Shown here one piece after another: positions 32,371-43,959 of a stretch of 64,000 nt of DNA. Under the pieces are notes generated by a model. It was not told the origin of the DNA. It saw only the letters and a list, made by a program, of their open reading frames with translations, and did not search any database. Both the position numbers and the translations under genes were made by a program. The DNA is from Bathymodiolus brooksi (Eukaryota; Mollusca; Bivalvia; Mytilida; Modiolidae), in contig OY804589.1 of NCBI GenBank assembly GCA_963680875.1, forward strand, positions 30,358,962 to 30,422,961. The letters run 5' to 3'. Each line of letters opens with the position of its first letter. The first letter of the stretch is position 1.

Positions 32371-33110
32371 GATCAAATCGCCACCTACAAAATAACGCCC
32401 GTCAATATAGCCCTAATAGTTAACAAACTTGCCCCCACTTCAAATCCGCCCCATACAAAATCGCCCCAACATTTTGTGTTGTAAATAATAATAGTTATTA
32501 TTATTACTACTATTATTATTGGTTTTGAAAACGACATTCGGATGCGTAATAATTGAGATAATATATATATTATAGACAATAAAAATTACAGTGCATGTAA
32601 TCGGACTCGTTATTGTTTGATTATGTCAGTTAAGTGAAAATATTTATTTGTGTGTCCTTGCAATAATTAATTTCTTCCTTTAATCAAAAGGAGAGCTTGA
32701 AGATACCATATGGGTAATCACAATCCGTATATCGAAGAAGAACAGACAACACAATGGCCAAAAGAAAAATAGTACAAAAGGATAAACAAAGATCTACAAA
32801 ACACACATATAAAACTAAAGATCGAGTAACACGAACCCCACTAAAAACCGGGGGTGAACTCAGGTGCCCCGGAAGGGTAAGCAGTTCCTGCTCCACTAGT
32901 GACACCCGTCAATGATTTCTTTGTAAAGTATAGATTAATTATATATAGAGTCGACACATGTAAGTTGATGTTAACATGTGTTTGTATGAATATGGACTCG
33001 AACAAGTTAAAATAAAGAAAAGGGTTCAATAATAAAGAAATAAGGAAATTTCATTGAACATATATATGCAAACAGAAAGTAAAAAAATGGGGGGGGGGGG
33101 GGGGTTAATT
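32370..33110 (+). repeat. Duplicated block with ATCGCCCC words and one mussel-type repeat
   Basis: 32370-32475 has repeated short words (AAATCGCC, CCGCCCCATACAAAATCGCC) shared with 49505-49620. A mussel-type repeat copy follows at 32695-32910 and a single copy of the 180-bp unit at 32945-33110, ending in a G run. Confidence 0.7.
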
Positions 33111-33111
33111 C

Positions 33112-33297
33112 GGTGAGTGAGTGATTCTTGTTTAACGTCAATTCAGCAATTTGTTCAGCTATATCAAGGCGAGTACAAGTTAATTACCAATGAGATGAGA
33201 TGATCATGAGGTCTCTTTTGTTCTAGACCAACACGCTGGGTTGAATTTGCATAGTGCTAGCACACTGAAACAAAAGTCCGCGGGTGTACATGTCGCT
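33112..33297 (-). mobile_element. Truncated SINE fused to gene B upstream sequence
   Basis: On the plus strand it reads GTGAGTGAGTGATTCTTGTT through GTACATGTCGCTTCATTCGA. At about 33297 it passes directly into AACAAAACAATATTTCAAGA, which in C and D lies about 0.9 kb further on. The tRNA-like head is lost. Confidence 0.8.
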
Positions 33298-33397
33298 TCA
33301 TTCGAACAAAACAATATTTCAAGATGGTTGCTCTTATGCATGTACATTATTACTTGCAATAGTTTATGTTCGATGTTTCCTTTTCAGAAACGTTGAC

Positions 33398-35092
33398 ATG
33401 GCAACAGCAACAACACAATGTTGCAACATCTGTGATCATGACAACGAATCTAAATTGGCGGCCAACTGGTGCCCGGAATGTGAGGATTTCCTGTGTACCT
33501 ACTGTAACAGGCACCATGCCAGATCTTCATCAAGCAAACAACACATCGTAATTTCCATGGAAAATTACCAGAAATTACCCAGTTATATTGTATCTATAAA
33601 GAACAGATGCAACAAACATGGCAATAAGTACGAATTATACTGCTCGATTCATGACGTTCCTTGTTGCGTTATGTGCATACGAGATGATCATCGCCATTGC
33701 CAAGAATTACATTCCATTCTTGAGGTAACAGAAAATGCCAAGGCATCGACGGCCATTGTGCACATAGAAAGAGATCTCGAAGACATCGACGCCGCATTTG
33801 AAAAAATGAAGTCAGATATCACAAATAATATTACTGAAATTGATCAACACAAAAGAAAATTTTTATCCGATATTTCAAACATGCGCAAATCATTTAAAGA
33901 CCATTTAGATAAAATTGAAAAACAAACAGTTGAAGAGATGGTGTCAGTAGAACAAAATTTACAAGTACAATTAAAGAATGTATTGGTTTCCATGGAAGCC
34001 AGAAGAACTGATTTTGTTCATATCCGGCATCATGTGAATAAAGTAAAGAAATATGCTGGTGACCTCCAAACTTTCATAGGAGTGAAAAAAATGACGAGTG
34101 TTGTGGATGGAGAAGTTCAGAAACAGAAAGGGGCATTCAATTATGACCTTTATGAACTGAAACTTGACTTTCCATCAGAATTGGAATCTTTTGTGAAAGA
34201 TGTTTCTAAATTTGGTGTTGTATCTGTTACAGAAAAGCATTGTAGTACCAGTCTTGTAAAAGAAGTTGAAATGCAAGCGCAGATTCCACTGGAAAACAAG
34301 CTAGGTGTTATGCCACAACTCACAAGGAAGACGACTGTCAATTTTCAAACTAAGGATAAGAAGCGTGTCTTTATAGCAGGTTGTGACATATTACCGGATG
34401 GCAAACTTTTATTCATTGATCAAGAAGGCAAACGGTTGTTGATGTTTTCTAATAACGGAAATTACGAAAAAGTCATTGTCCTGTTTTCAGGTACACCGTT
34501 TGAGGTTTCATACACAGGAGAAAACATTGTAGCTGTTACAATTTGTGACAAGCATGAAGTCGTATTTGTAAACGTCATTACAAACAGAATTAAAAACAAG
34601 GTAGATATTGGCCATGAATGTTGGGGAACCGATTTCAACATGAATCGTCTAGCCATTCGAGTAATACAATCACCTACATCAAGTCGCATTGTATATTTAG
34701 ATCGTAAAGGTAAATTGATTGATTAGGACTATATTCCCGGTGAGAACTCCACAAACATATCATTGGGTGATCATAGCATTAACTGTACGGACAGTGCTAC
34801 CAATACGATTTACTGTTATACATTAACAGGACAACAGATTTGGGCCTTCAAAGACGAAAACGTCTTACGAGAACCACGGGGAATTGACTTAGATAAAAAT
34901 AAGAACGTTTATGTGGCTGGTAGCAGTACAAACAACGTTGTAGTACTTTCATCTGATGGTAGCAACTGCAGAGAAATATTAACCCAAAGTGATGGGTTGG
35001 ATATACCATTTTCATTACGTATCAACATTGACCGTAACGAGCTCCTGGTATGCAACTTGAGTGGTCCAGCATTTGTTTTCTCTCTGGATTAA
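33398..35092 (+). pseudogene. TRIM-like copy B, interrupted by one in-frame TAG
   Basis: The same architecture as copy A: B-box 1 (CCNICDHD, CPECEDFLCTYC), B-box 2 (CNKHGNKYELYC, CCVMCIRDDH), coiled coil, and NHL-type propeller. The ATG at 33398 follows the splice acceptor TTTCCTTTTCAG. A TAG at 34724-34726 takes the place of the Arg codon found in A (KLID-stop-DYIPG), leaving 442 residues and removing the last propeller blades. Past it the frame stays open to the normal end (VFSLD) with no other lesion. The upstream promoter-like region is deleted, so expression is doubtful. A recent pseudogene is likelier than readthrough. Confidence 0.85.
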
Positions 35093-35139
35093 GTGTAAGC
35101 TGTGCTACTGGACGTTATCAATGTTGACAGAGAACTAGT

Positions 35140-35411
35140 ACAGCTTATTGTAGTATTGGTGTAAAAGTAGCGTACATTGTAGTGAATATTTGACAGTGAT
35201 GTCTATGAGAACTTACTTTAATAACACTAAGGTTCTCCTCTAAAAGGAAAAGATAACCGTAGTCGACTTTGGCTATCCTGTTTAGATCCTTTTGTTTTAT
35301 TGCTCCCAAAACTTTGAAAATTATTTGGCTTTGCAATCTTTTAGTTTTTGTGCGTATCTGATCAGGTTTATTCCAGAAAAACGTCATGCGTATTAAATTG
35401 GAAATAAACGT

Positions 35412-35442
<31 letters not shown>

Positions 35443-35720
35443 CGTCTGAAAATTAAACCAAACAGTGTTAGAATTAGATTTTAGAGTTGTCAAATTTTTC
35501 TTCTTCCCTCGACGGAATTTGAACCCACACCATTGATACACTGCAGAACCATTCGCTTAGTCTTACGTCCAGCGCCATAGACCACTCGACCACATCCACT
35601 ATATATATATATAGAACTTGTGTATGAGAACATATTAAGAACTTGTGTATTATCAAAATTTATAAAGAACTTATAATCAGAACTTATAGGGCTTGTGTAT
35701 AGTTAGTAGTTATATAGAAG
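35140..35720 (-). repeat. Unit B 3' flank: conserved antisense trace, (TA)n, inverted SINE, short tandem repeat
   Basis: 35145-35387 reads MTFFWNKPDQIRTKTKRLQS on the minus strand (same family as 20240-20540). TA runs lie at 35419-35441 and about 35598-35611 and bracket an inverted tRNA-Leu/Ser-like SINE (35444-35605). AGAACTTGTGTAT repeats follow. Confidence 0.7.
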
Positions 35721-35959
35721 GTGTGTATATGATAAAATATGTTGGTCCGAATTCTAGCTGTATATTTATCTTAAATATATATTACTTGTATATATATATG
35801 TTAAAGGATATCTTAAAAAAAACTTTAATGTGGGTGTTGCATTTTTTTATTCTGTAATAAAAATGGGAAAGTACTCTACAAGTCTCTTAAAATCATCTGT
35901 AGTGAATATTTCAGCATGAAATAGAAATCTCTTTAAGTGACATTAACGAAGGTTTATTG

Positions 35960-36920
35960 CTAAGAAAAGTGTGAAGATATAAAAGGGGTGATAAGAAACC
36001 GTCAATTGAAGAATAGACAACACACTGAACAAAGGAAAAAATTAAAACAATGATTTTCAAAACACTACACAGAAAACAAGTGGTGAACTCGTGCTATCTG
36101 GAAGAGTACTCGTCGTGTTACTCTTGTTACAAACTAGTGGTGAATATATAACGATAATGAACTAATTTTGTGTCACGAGTGTCAAAACAAAAATATCGAT
36201 GTAACTATTAAATTACAAATATATTTACTACTTTATGAACAAATCCAAATTACAAAAAAGTAGAAATAGTTAAATATTTTGAATGTTATATTTAAACATT
36301 TATCAGAAATGTGTCCATTTTCTCTACCATGTCGGTACCAGACATGTGTAATCGATTAAATGTTGTTTAATCACAATTGAGCAATATTTTTCCTATATTA
36401 ATGACGGAGAAAATATTAACATAAACAAACAATAAGAAGAGTTTGAAGATACCAAAGAGGATAATCTGAATCCGTAAATCGACAGACAATGCAATGGCCA
36501 AAAGAAAAAGAAAAAAGAAAAGTACAAAAAATGATTTACAAAACACCACACAGAAACCTGAATATCGAGAAACATGAACTCCACTAAGAACCGGGGATGA
36601 ACACAGATGTTCCGGAAGAACAATCAGTTCCTACTCCACAAGTGGCACTCATCGTATATCTCTAGTTACAGATCCGGTGACAAGTCACGAACGGACCGGG
36701 AAGTGCTTACGACAAATGGAACATGTCCGTCGTAATTTTGCAACACAGATATTCCGTAACGGTTAACCAAGTCATCGTTCCGACCGAAAAACGTCTGAAG
36801 TGTTGACTTCAATTTAACCAATATACAGAAACCCTTGGATCAGGAGCTTTTTTGTTAGCAGAAACCCTTGATCAAGGAAATACTGACAGAAATAACAAGC
36901 TCTCGAATATCGGATCAACC
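35960..36920 (+). repeat. Mussel-type dispersed repeat, two copies
   Basis: Copies at 35960-36140 and 36430-36920, the second extended through GCTTACGACAAATGGAACAT to GAAATAACAAGCTCTCGAAT. Confidence 0.75.
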
Positions 36921-36929
36921 GAGAAATAA

Positions 36930-37790
36930 ATCATGTGGTTGAAAGAGGGCATCTATGGATGGAATACAAACAATGAATCACGTGACTAAAAAGTGGGTAC
37001 CTATGCATGGGATGTCCTCTTTGCAAACAATAAATCACTTGGCTAAAAGTGGGAACCTATGAATGGGATGTCCTCTTTATAAACAATAAAACATCTGGTT
37101 AGAAAAGGGTACCTATTGATGGGATGTTCTGCTTACAAACAATTAATCACGTGGTTAAAAGAGGGTGCCTATGGGTGGGATGTCCTGTTTACAAACGATG
37201 AATCACGTGGTTAAAGGTTACACCTATACACCTAATGGTGGGATGTCCTGTTTATTAACAATGAATCATGTGGTTAAAAAAGGGTGCCTATGGATGGGAT
37301 GTCCTGTTTACAAACAATAAATCACTTGGCTAAAAGTGGGAACCTATGAATGGGATGTCCTCTTTATAAACAATACAACATCTGGTTAGAAAAGGGTACC
37401 TATTGATGGGATGTTCTGCTTACAAACAATTAATCACGTGGTTAAAAGAGGGTACCTATGGGTGGGATGTCCTGTTTACAAACGATGAATCACGTGGTTA
37501 AAGGTTACACCTATACACCTAATGGTGGGATGTCCTGTTTATAAACAATGAATCATGTGGTTAAAAAAGGGTGCCTATGGATGGGATGTCCTGTTTACAA
37601 ACAATAAATCACGTGGCTAAAAAGTTAACAGTCTGGTTTACAAACAATAGATCACGGGATTAAAATGGGACACCTATGGATAGGAAGTACTGTTTACAAA
37701 CAATAAGTCACGTAGATGAAATCGGGTATCTGCAGTTTGGATATCCTCTTTACAAATAATAAATCATATGGTTAATCGCGAATATGTACG
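36930..37790 (+). repeat. Minisatellite (CACGTGG family) with 287-bp higher-order repeat
   Basis: About 15 units of the AATCACGTGGTTAAAAG type. The block 37025-37311 is repeated almost base for base at 37312-37598, including the odd CACCTATACACCTAATGGTG unit. Confidence 0.9.
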
Positions 37791-38439
37791 GATGTGATGT
37801 CCTGATTGTCACAATTACAACGGAAGAAGATGGATAGGATCTTTAATACCACTACATTCCGCCATAAACGTCCAGTCTGAATACGCTGTACATAACTCAT
37901 TGACAGCTGGTGCATCATGTATTTTACCAGCAGTGAGCTTAGAACTGTCCAAACACCAGACGCACATTTACATCCCACCATGACGGCAACCTGTGTGGCT
38001 ATATGTCCTCCACATCCAGTGGACTCCCTCTAAGAGAGGTTGTACTTCACAGCATAGAAATTAGGTTCTATTTATATACATGTGTTCAACGAAATTAGGT
38101 CCTATTTATATACACGGGTTCAATTAAGAGTTCAGTTACTATCATTATTATTCATTCGGTTGACCTGATAAATAAACAAATTCAAATAATAAAAAGCGAA
38201 TCAACTAATCTATTTATTTCATGAATTTCAAGTGTTCATCATTTTCTGTTCTATGCATAAAGCATTTCTTCTTCTTGTTTATGTATTGCAAGTTTTATTA
38301 TGACGTTCGTTTTCATTTTATTGATAAAAATGTTCAAGTCGTGTAATAAAGTGTTTTCAGGCTCAATAGAGATATCTGAATGTTTCCAACAACAACAATT
38401 AATAAAAAGAAAAAAAACACACAGCAGGCAATCGTTGAT

Positions 38440-38520
38440 TGATTTATTAATTGATTGATTATGTGATTGGTGTTTAACGCCAACTTTTGTAATATTTCAG
38501 CTAGGTGATATTTGAACACC
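38440..38520 (+). mobile_element. SINE-like 3' fragment
   Basis: GATTGGTGTTTAACGCCAAC and AATATTTCAGCTAGGTGATA, truncated on both sides. Confidence 0.4.
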
Positions 38521-38689
38521 ACAAATAGCTAATAAATGTATCATAGCTTCCCATCAGGACAGACGTAATTTCTCCTGACTGGAATACTGTGAAAAGAACC
38601 TATTCTCCTCCTATATATACCCTCGTTTATAGACATTCTAAGGAGAAAAATACATACATGTTCCAAATGCAAAATGGCTGATGGATCTA

Positions 38690-39185
38690 GTGAGTGAGTA
38701 ATTGTTGTTTAACTCCAACTCAGCAATTTGTCAGCTATATTGTGGTGAGAGCAATTTAATTTTCAATAAAATGATGATGAGGTCCGCTTTGTACTAGACC
38801 AAAGTTGTTAACTGTATTTTAATGGTGCTAGCTCACTGAAACAACATATGAGGGAGACAGATTTGAATAAGTTTGAAAGCTTGTTTCTGAATCCCATTGT
38901 ACATTGTTTGAGTATATATATTTGAATAATTGTATGCTGAAATTTCATGAAATAAATATTGTTTAGATTAAACACCAGTCCTCAGGTAGACATATAGCTC
39001 CACTCGGACACATTATCCTGATTCAGAGCCCATGCACCCGTCTTTCCTCTTTTCTCCATAATGTTGCGTGCTTAGCAGAGAAGCAACACAAACAATTTTA
39101 TAGTTTTTGATTTGACCGTATCGGGGCTCGAATCCACGATCTACCGCACTCTATGCGTGCACCCTAACCATTTCACCATCGATGA
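38690..39185 (-). mobile_element. SINE with nested insertion, counterpart of 24440-24723
   Basis: SINE sequence runs from AGTGAGTGAGTAATTGTTG to the head at CCATTTCACCATCGATG. It is split at about 38846-38972 by roughly 125 bp (GACAGATTTGAATAAGTTTG...AAATAAATATTGTTTAGATT) that look like a LINE 3' tail. Confidence 0.75.
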
Positions 39186-39629
39186 TGGATCAATTTTCTT
39201 TACACTGTGTTTTCTTCAAGGTAATAAAGCCATAAAGGTTTTGTGACAAAAGCAAATGAAACAAATTATGTACCAAAAAGATGAAGTAATACATATGTAG
39301 TAAACCTTCACGGGAGAAATTAATAAATGACAATAGATATACAATACAATATACATGTATGTACGAACTGTAACGTGTAAAACAATACCAAGTTGTATCC
39401 CTCACTGTTGAACTCGAGTTACTTCCCTTTAATCAATAAAATCTAAATCTGCTCAAGGTTATTTCCCCTATCTAGAGTAAACAATTGTATTACGACAAAT
39501 AAAGTGTCGTGTTTGTTTTGATTACATCTTAAGATCAATAATGTATTTACTATGAAGTTAGACAATACAATGAGAGTTACCAAAGTACAGCAGAAAACAT
39601 GAAATATTTCAACATTACGCTTGATTGTT

Positions 39630-39765
39630 TCATTGTGTTTAACGCCACTTTCAACAGTATTTCAGCTATATGGTGGCGGAGAGAAAACCTCAGGGCGAGA
39701 TGTAAAACATTATGTCATAAAGTTGGTCAGTGACTTGCGGCTGGTCGGTAGACTAGTATATATGT
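39630..39765 (+). mobile_element. Short SINE-like element, second copy
   Basis: GTTTAACGCCACTTTCAACA, CTATATGGTGGCGGAGAGAA, then GTTGGTCAGTGACTTGCGG, as at 25198-25345. Confidence 0.55.
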
Positions 39766-39774
39766 ATAGATAAA

Positions 39775-40165
39775 GAATTAAATTAACGTCACTTTCACAG
39801 CAGTTAAATTTGGAGAACAAACATTATTTAATGTTCGATGGTTCCAGTATGATTCCCATTACACTATTCGCAGAATTTGCTAAGAGAAATATCATACTTG
39901 AATAAATGTTTATTTGAACTATTTAGTCCAAGTCAAAGTCTTGTGTGTTTAATTTTTTCATGACTATGTCCAAGACAGTAAACGGGATTAGTCTTCTGTC
40001 CGTCAGTTTGTTGGAGTATTTTATCTAAACTAGGAACTAATTTGGCTGAAAAGACATCTTTGGGTAAACTAATCCAGTCTCTTATAGTGACTGGTAAAAA
40101 GAATTGTCATATATGACAGTTTTAGCTCTTATAGGAATCAAAGTAGCGTTAAACACCATAGCGCA
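39775..40165 (-). pseudogene. LINE C-terminal fragment and 3' UTR
   Basis: The minus strand reads LPVTIRDWISLPKDVFSA, then KLVPSLDKILQQTDGQKTNP, the C-terminal 'P.TIRDWN.LP' region of CR1/L2-group LINE reverse transcriptases. AT-rich 3' UTR sequence follows down to 39775. It is truncated just upstream. Confidence 0.65.
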
Positions 40166-40489
40166 AACAGTTTCGTTAATGACTGATTGTGTCCTTACTG
40201 ATTGGGAAGTAAAACATTTAAAGGTTTGGACACACAAAACTAGCTTACCCCCCCCTTTTTTTTGCTTACTTTTGTTTTTATTGAAATGTTTGTAACAAGC
40301 CAGGAAAGTGAGCGGCCATCGTGTATTTGTGTGTAAGGGGTAACGATTTTCCCTCTTTTATGATTTTTCTGTTTGAGTTTTTAACTTTCCCAACAGGGCG
40401 GTATTTTATTATTTTATCTCTATCTTTATCTTAACAATATCAACATATATCACATGAATAGTAAGCTTATTCACCTCCTGCTAGAAAAA

Positions 40490-40920
40490 GGATTTGAAGT
40501 ATGAAGATTTGCTGTGACATCTTTTGATATTATTACAGGTATGGAGATTATGTTTGGCGCAGAGTCCGTTTTCCGTCGCGTTAGTTGGATGCATGTCAAA
40601 AAGGGACACATGAAATGTCTTCCATGGTGTTAGTTGACTGTGTATGTCAAAAGGGGTATGTGCACAGACATTGACAGTATTTATCATTCGGTCACTGATA
40701 TATTTGTCACAGGTCTACAACTATCATTCTACCTAACTTATATGGGATGTCATGACAGTTGGAAAGAGGTATACTATGAATATAGTCCTATATTATGTCG
40801 CATCTCGTGTATCTCGCTGGGGAGGGGGAGCAGGGGGAACAGGTACTTCTTATATAAAGATATATACAGAAGTGCCATTGGAGTACAGATATCATTCTGC
40901 AAGACCTGTATGGTAAATCC
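40490..40920 (+). repeat. Dispersed block of the GAAGATTTGCTGTGACATCT family
   Basis: GGATTTGAAGTATGAAGATT at 40488, CTGTGACATCTTTTGATATT, then TGTGCACAGACATTGACAGT; more diverged than the copies before B and D. Confidence 0.6.
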
Positions 40921-40986
40921 TTAACAACTGGAAAAGAGGAATCATTTTTATTGAAAAAAGGAGGGGTACCTCCTAGATAACTTTTC

Positions 40987-41056
40987 TTTCTAGGTCCAGC
41001 TGCCGTTTTACTTAAAAAACATGTTTTTGAAGTAAAACGACAGCTGGACCTAGAAA
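40987..41056. repeat. 70-bp near-perfect palindrome
   Basis: The arms TTTCTAGGTCCAGCTG... and ...CAGCTGGACCTAGAAA meet at a central CATG with no loop. Only two of 37 arm positions mismatch. It could form a cruciform or RNA hairpin; it lies about 150 bp left of an inverted SINE. Confidence 0.9.
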
Positions 41057-41194
41057 CAAAAGTCAGTAGAACGAGAGAGTTGTAACAGGAAATGTTGTAA
41101 AATATGGATAAATGGTTCAAAGATATACTTCCAGACACAGATCCATACCATAATCGCGGGAGGGAGCAAATGGGGAAAAGGGGGGTCGGAGTGT

Positions 41195-41420
41195 GTGTGG
41201 ACCAACACGCTTTATTGAACTTTTATAGTGCTAGAACACTGAAACAACAGTCCGCGGTTATACATGTCGCTTCACTCGGACACATTATTCTTATTCCGAA
41301 CCAACCTTAATGCCGCCTGCTAGCGGAGAAGCAACTAGTCTTTGGTTTGACCCGAGCGGTAGTCGAACCCACGGTCTACCACACTCGAGAGTCTAGCCAT
41401 TACGCCACCGATACGGTTCT
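41195..41420 (-). mobile_element. tRNA-derived SINE upstream of gene C (inverted, tail lost)
   Basis: From ACCAACACGCTTTATTGAAC to the head ATTACGCCACCGATACGG, with the B-box region as GTCGAACCCACGGTC. It is at the same place as 17715-17956 before gene A. Confidence 0.8.
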
Positions 41421-41430
41421 GAAAAATATA

Positions 41431-41618
41431 CGCGCCCGGCTTTGTAAATTACAAAGCGGATGCTGCAACTGATAAAGTCTACCAGTTGCCTGCACATGGT
41501 CGATGGTTCTCACCGGGTACTCCGGTTTCTTCGACCACTAAAACTGGTCGCCATGATATTGCTGAAATGTTGCTGAAAATTGCGTTAAGCACAATAAATC
41601 AATAAATCAAATCAATCG
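41431..41618 (+). mobile_element. Second SINE type before gene C, with 10-bp target duplication
   Basis: From CGCGCCCGGCTTTGTAAATT through GGTCGATGGTTCTCACCGGG and ATATTGCTGAAATGTTGCTG to an AATAAATCAATAAATCA tail. Flanked by GAAAAATATA at 41421-41430 and 41619-41628. Confidence 0.85.
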
Positions 41619-41681
41619 GAAAAATATATGAACAAACACTTCGAATATATGACCGGGTATGCGGTTCTCATAGTGAGGGCA

Positions 41682-41691
41682 TATATAAAAA
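41682..41691 (+). promoter_or_regulatory. Candidate TATA box of copy C
   Basis: TATATAAAAA, 610 bp before the start codon, at the position matching 18021 and 50787. Confidence 0.35.
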
Positions 41692-42291
41692 TGAGGGTGT
41701 TTTTAAACCCCAGGGTCACCACCTAAAGCAATTGTACCTAATGTTAACATATGTAACCCCCCTCCCCACACACGCACGAAACACCCCCTTTCCCAAACGA
41801 TCCAGCGTCACCACCGTAGCCAATTGTACATTAGGTTACATTATGTATCCCACATTCCCACACCCACTCAAAAACAATCAAGCTCACACAACACCTCGAG
41901 ATCGACGACTAGCTATTCTTCCTGCTTTATATGCTCAGTGCAAATATATTGTATATTCGCGGACAAGGCACGAATATTCTATATATAAACGTCCTCATAT
42001 ATGAACAGTTAATTATATCTAGTAATGACAAAGCATCCCATATTAACACAGTTTTCTATGGAATATTGTTTTGCTAGACTTCCATGTATTAAAATCATGT
42101 AAACGACAATTGTTTTTAATTGTAGACTTGATTGAAAGTGTTTGATAACAAGAATTGTAAATGTTTGAGCTTCCGAATCAAATGCATTGGTAACATCGAA
42201 CAAATCAATATTTCAAGATGGCTACTCTTATGCATGTACATTATTACTTGCAATAGTTTATGTTCGATGTTTTATTTTCAGAAACGTTGAC

Positions 42292-43884
42292 ATGGCAACA
42301 GCAACAAGGCAATGTTGCAACATCTGTGATCATGACAACGAATCTAAATTGGCGGCCACCTGGTGCCCGGAATGTGAGGATTTCCTTTGTACCGACTGTA
42401 ACAGGCACCATGCCAGATCTTCATCAAGCAAACAACACATCGTAATTTCCATGGAAAATTACCAGAAATTACCCAGTTCTATTCTATCTATTAAGAACAG
42501 ATGCAACAAACATAGCAATAAGCACGAATTATACTGCTCGACGTTCCTTGTTGCGTTATGTGCATAAGAGATGATCATCGACAAGAATTACGTCCCTTTC
42601 TTGAGGTGACAGAAAATGCCAAGTCATCGACGGCCATTGTGCACATAGAAAGAGAACTCGAAGACATCGACGCCGCATTTGAAAAAATGAAGTAAGATAT
42701 CACAAATAATATTACTAAAATTGATCAACACAAAAGAAAATTATTGTCCGATATTTCAGACATGCGCAAATCATTTAACAATCATTTAGATAAAATTGAT
42801 CCAAAAAAACAGTGGAAGAGATGGTGTCAGTAGAAGAAAATTTACAAGTACAATTAAAGAATGTATTGGTTTCCATGGTTTCCAAAATGACCAGTGTTGT
42901 GGATGGAGGAGTTATGAAACAGATAGGGGCATTAAATTATGACCTTTTTGAACTGAAGCTGGACTTTCCATCAGAATTGGAATCTTTGTGAAAGATGTTT
43001 CTAAATTTGGTGGTGTATCTGTTACAGAAAAGCATTGTAGTACCCTTCTTGTAAAAGAAGCTGAATTGCAAGCGCAAATTCCAGAAGAAAACAAGCTCAG
43101 TGTTACACCACAACTCAAAAGAAAGATGACTGTCAATTTGCAAACTAATGATACGAGGAGTGTCCGTATAACAGGTTGTGACATATTACCGGATGGCAAA
43201 CTTGTATTCATTGATCAAGAAGGGAAACGGTTGTTGATGTTTTCTAATAACGGAAATTACGAAAAAGACATTGTCCGGATTTCCGGTATCCCGTATGAGG
43301 TTTCATACACAGGAAAACATTGTAGCTGTTACAATTTACGACAAACGAGAAGTCGATTTTGTAAACGTCATTACTAACACCATTTTAAACACGGTAGATG
43401 TTGACCATGTATGTTGGGAAACCGATTTCAACAAGAATCATCTAGCTATTCGAGCTATTCCAAAATATACGTATAGTCACATTGTATATTCAGATTTTAA
43501 AGATAAATGGATTGATCGGTCAATATTCTCAGTGTGTACTCCACACGCATATCATTACGTGATGATACCATTAAGTGTACGGATTGGAAAAACAATACGA
43601 TTTACTGTTATACATTACCAGGACAAGAGATTTGGACCTTCAAAGACGAAAACGTCTTACGAGAACCAGTGGGAATTGCCTTAGATAAAAATAGGAACGT
43701 TTATGTGGCTAGTAAGTGATCAAACAACGTTGTTGAACTTTCACCTGATGGTAAAAACTGCAGACAAATCTTGACTCAAAGTGATGGGTTGGATGGACCG
43801 TGTTCATTACGTATCAACCTTCACCGTAGCGAGCTCCTGGTATGCAATAAGAATGGCCCAGCATTTGTTTTCTCTCTGCATTAA
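42292..43884 (+). pseudogene. TRIM-like copy C, heavily broken
   Basis: It begins MATATRQCCNICDHD after a TTTTATTTTCAG acceptor and keeps B-box 1. In B-box 2 a 7-bp deletion at about 42541 shifts the frame (HELYCST, then stop at 42565-42567). Further lesions follow: GAAGTAAG stop near 42692, a Lys/Gln-rich shift near 42800, about 90 bp missing near 42880, a 1-base loss near 42988, and shifts near 43313 and 43525. Pieces of the propeller remain readable (CDILPDGKLVFIDQEGKRLL, IYCYTLPGQEIWTFKDENV), and the normal end is at 43882-43884. No full protein can be made. Confidence 0.9.
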
Positions 43885-43959
43885 AAGTACGCTGTGCTAC
43901 GAGACGTTATCAATGTTGACAGAGTAGTAGTACAACCTATTGTAGTATTGATGTTAAAG

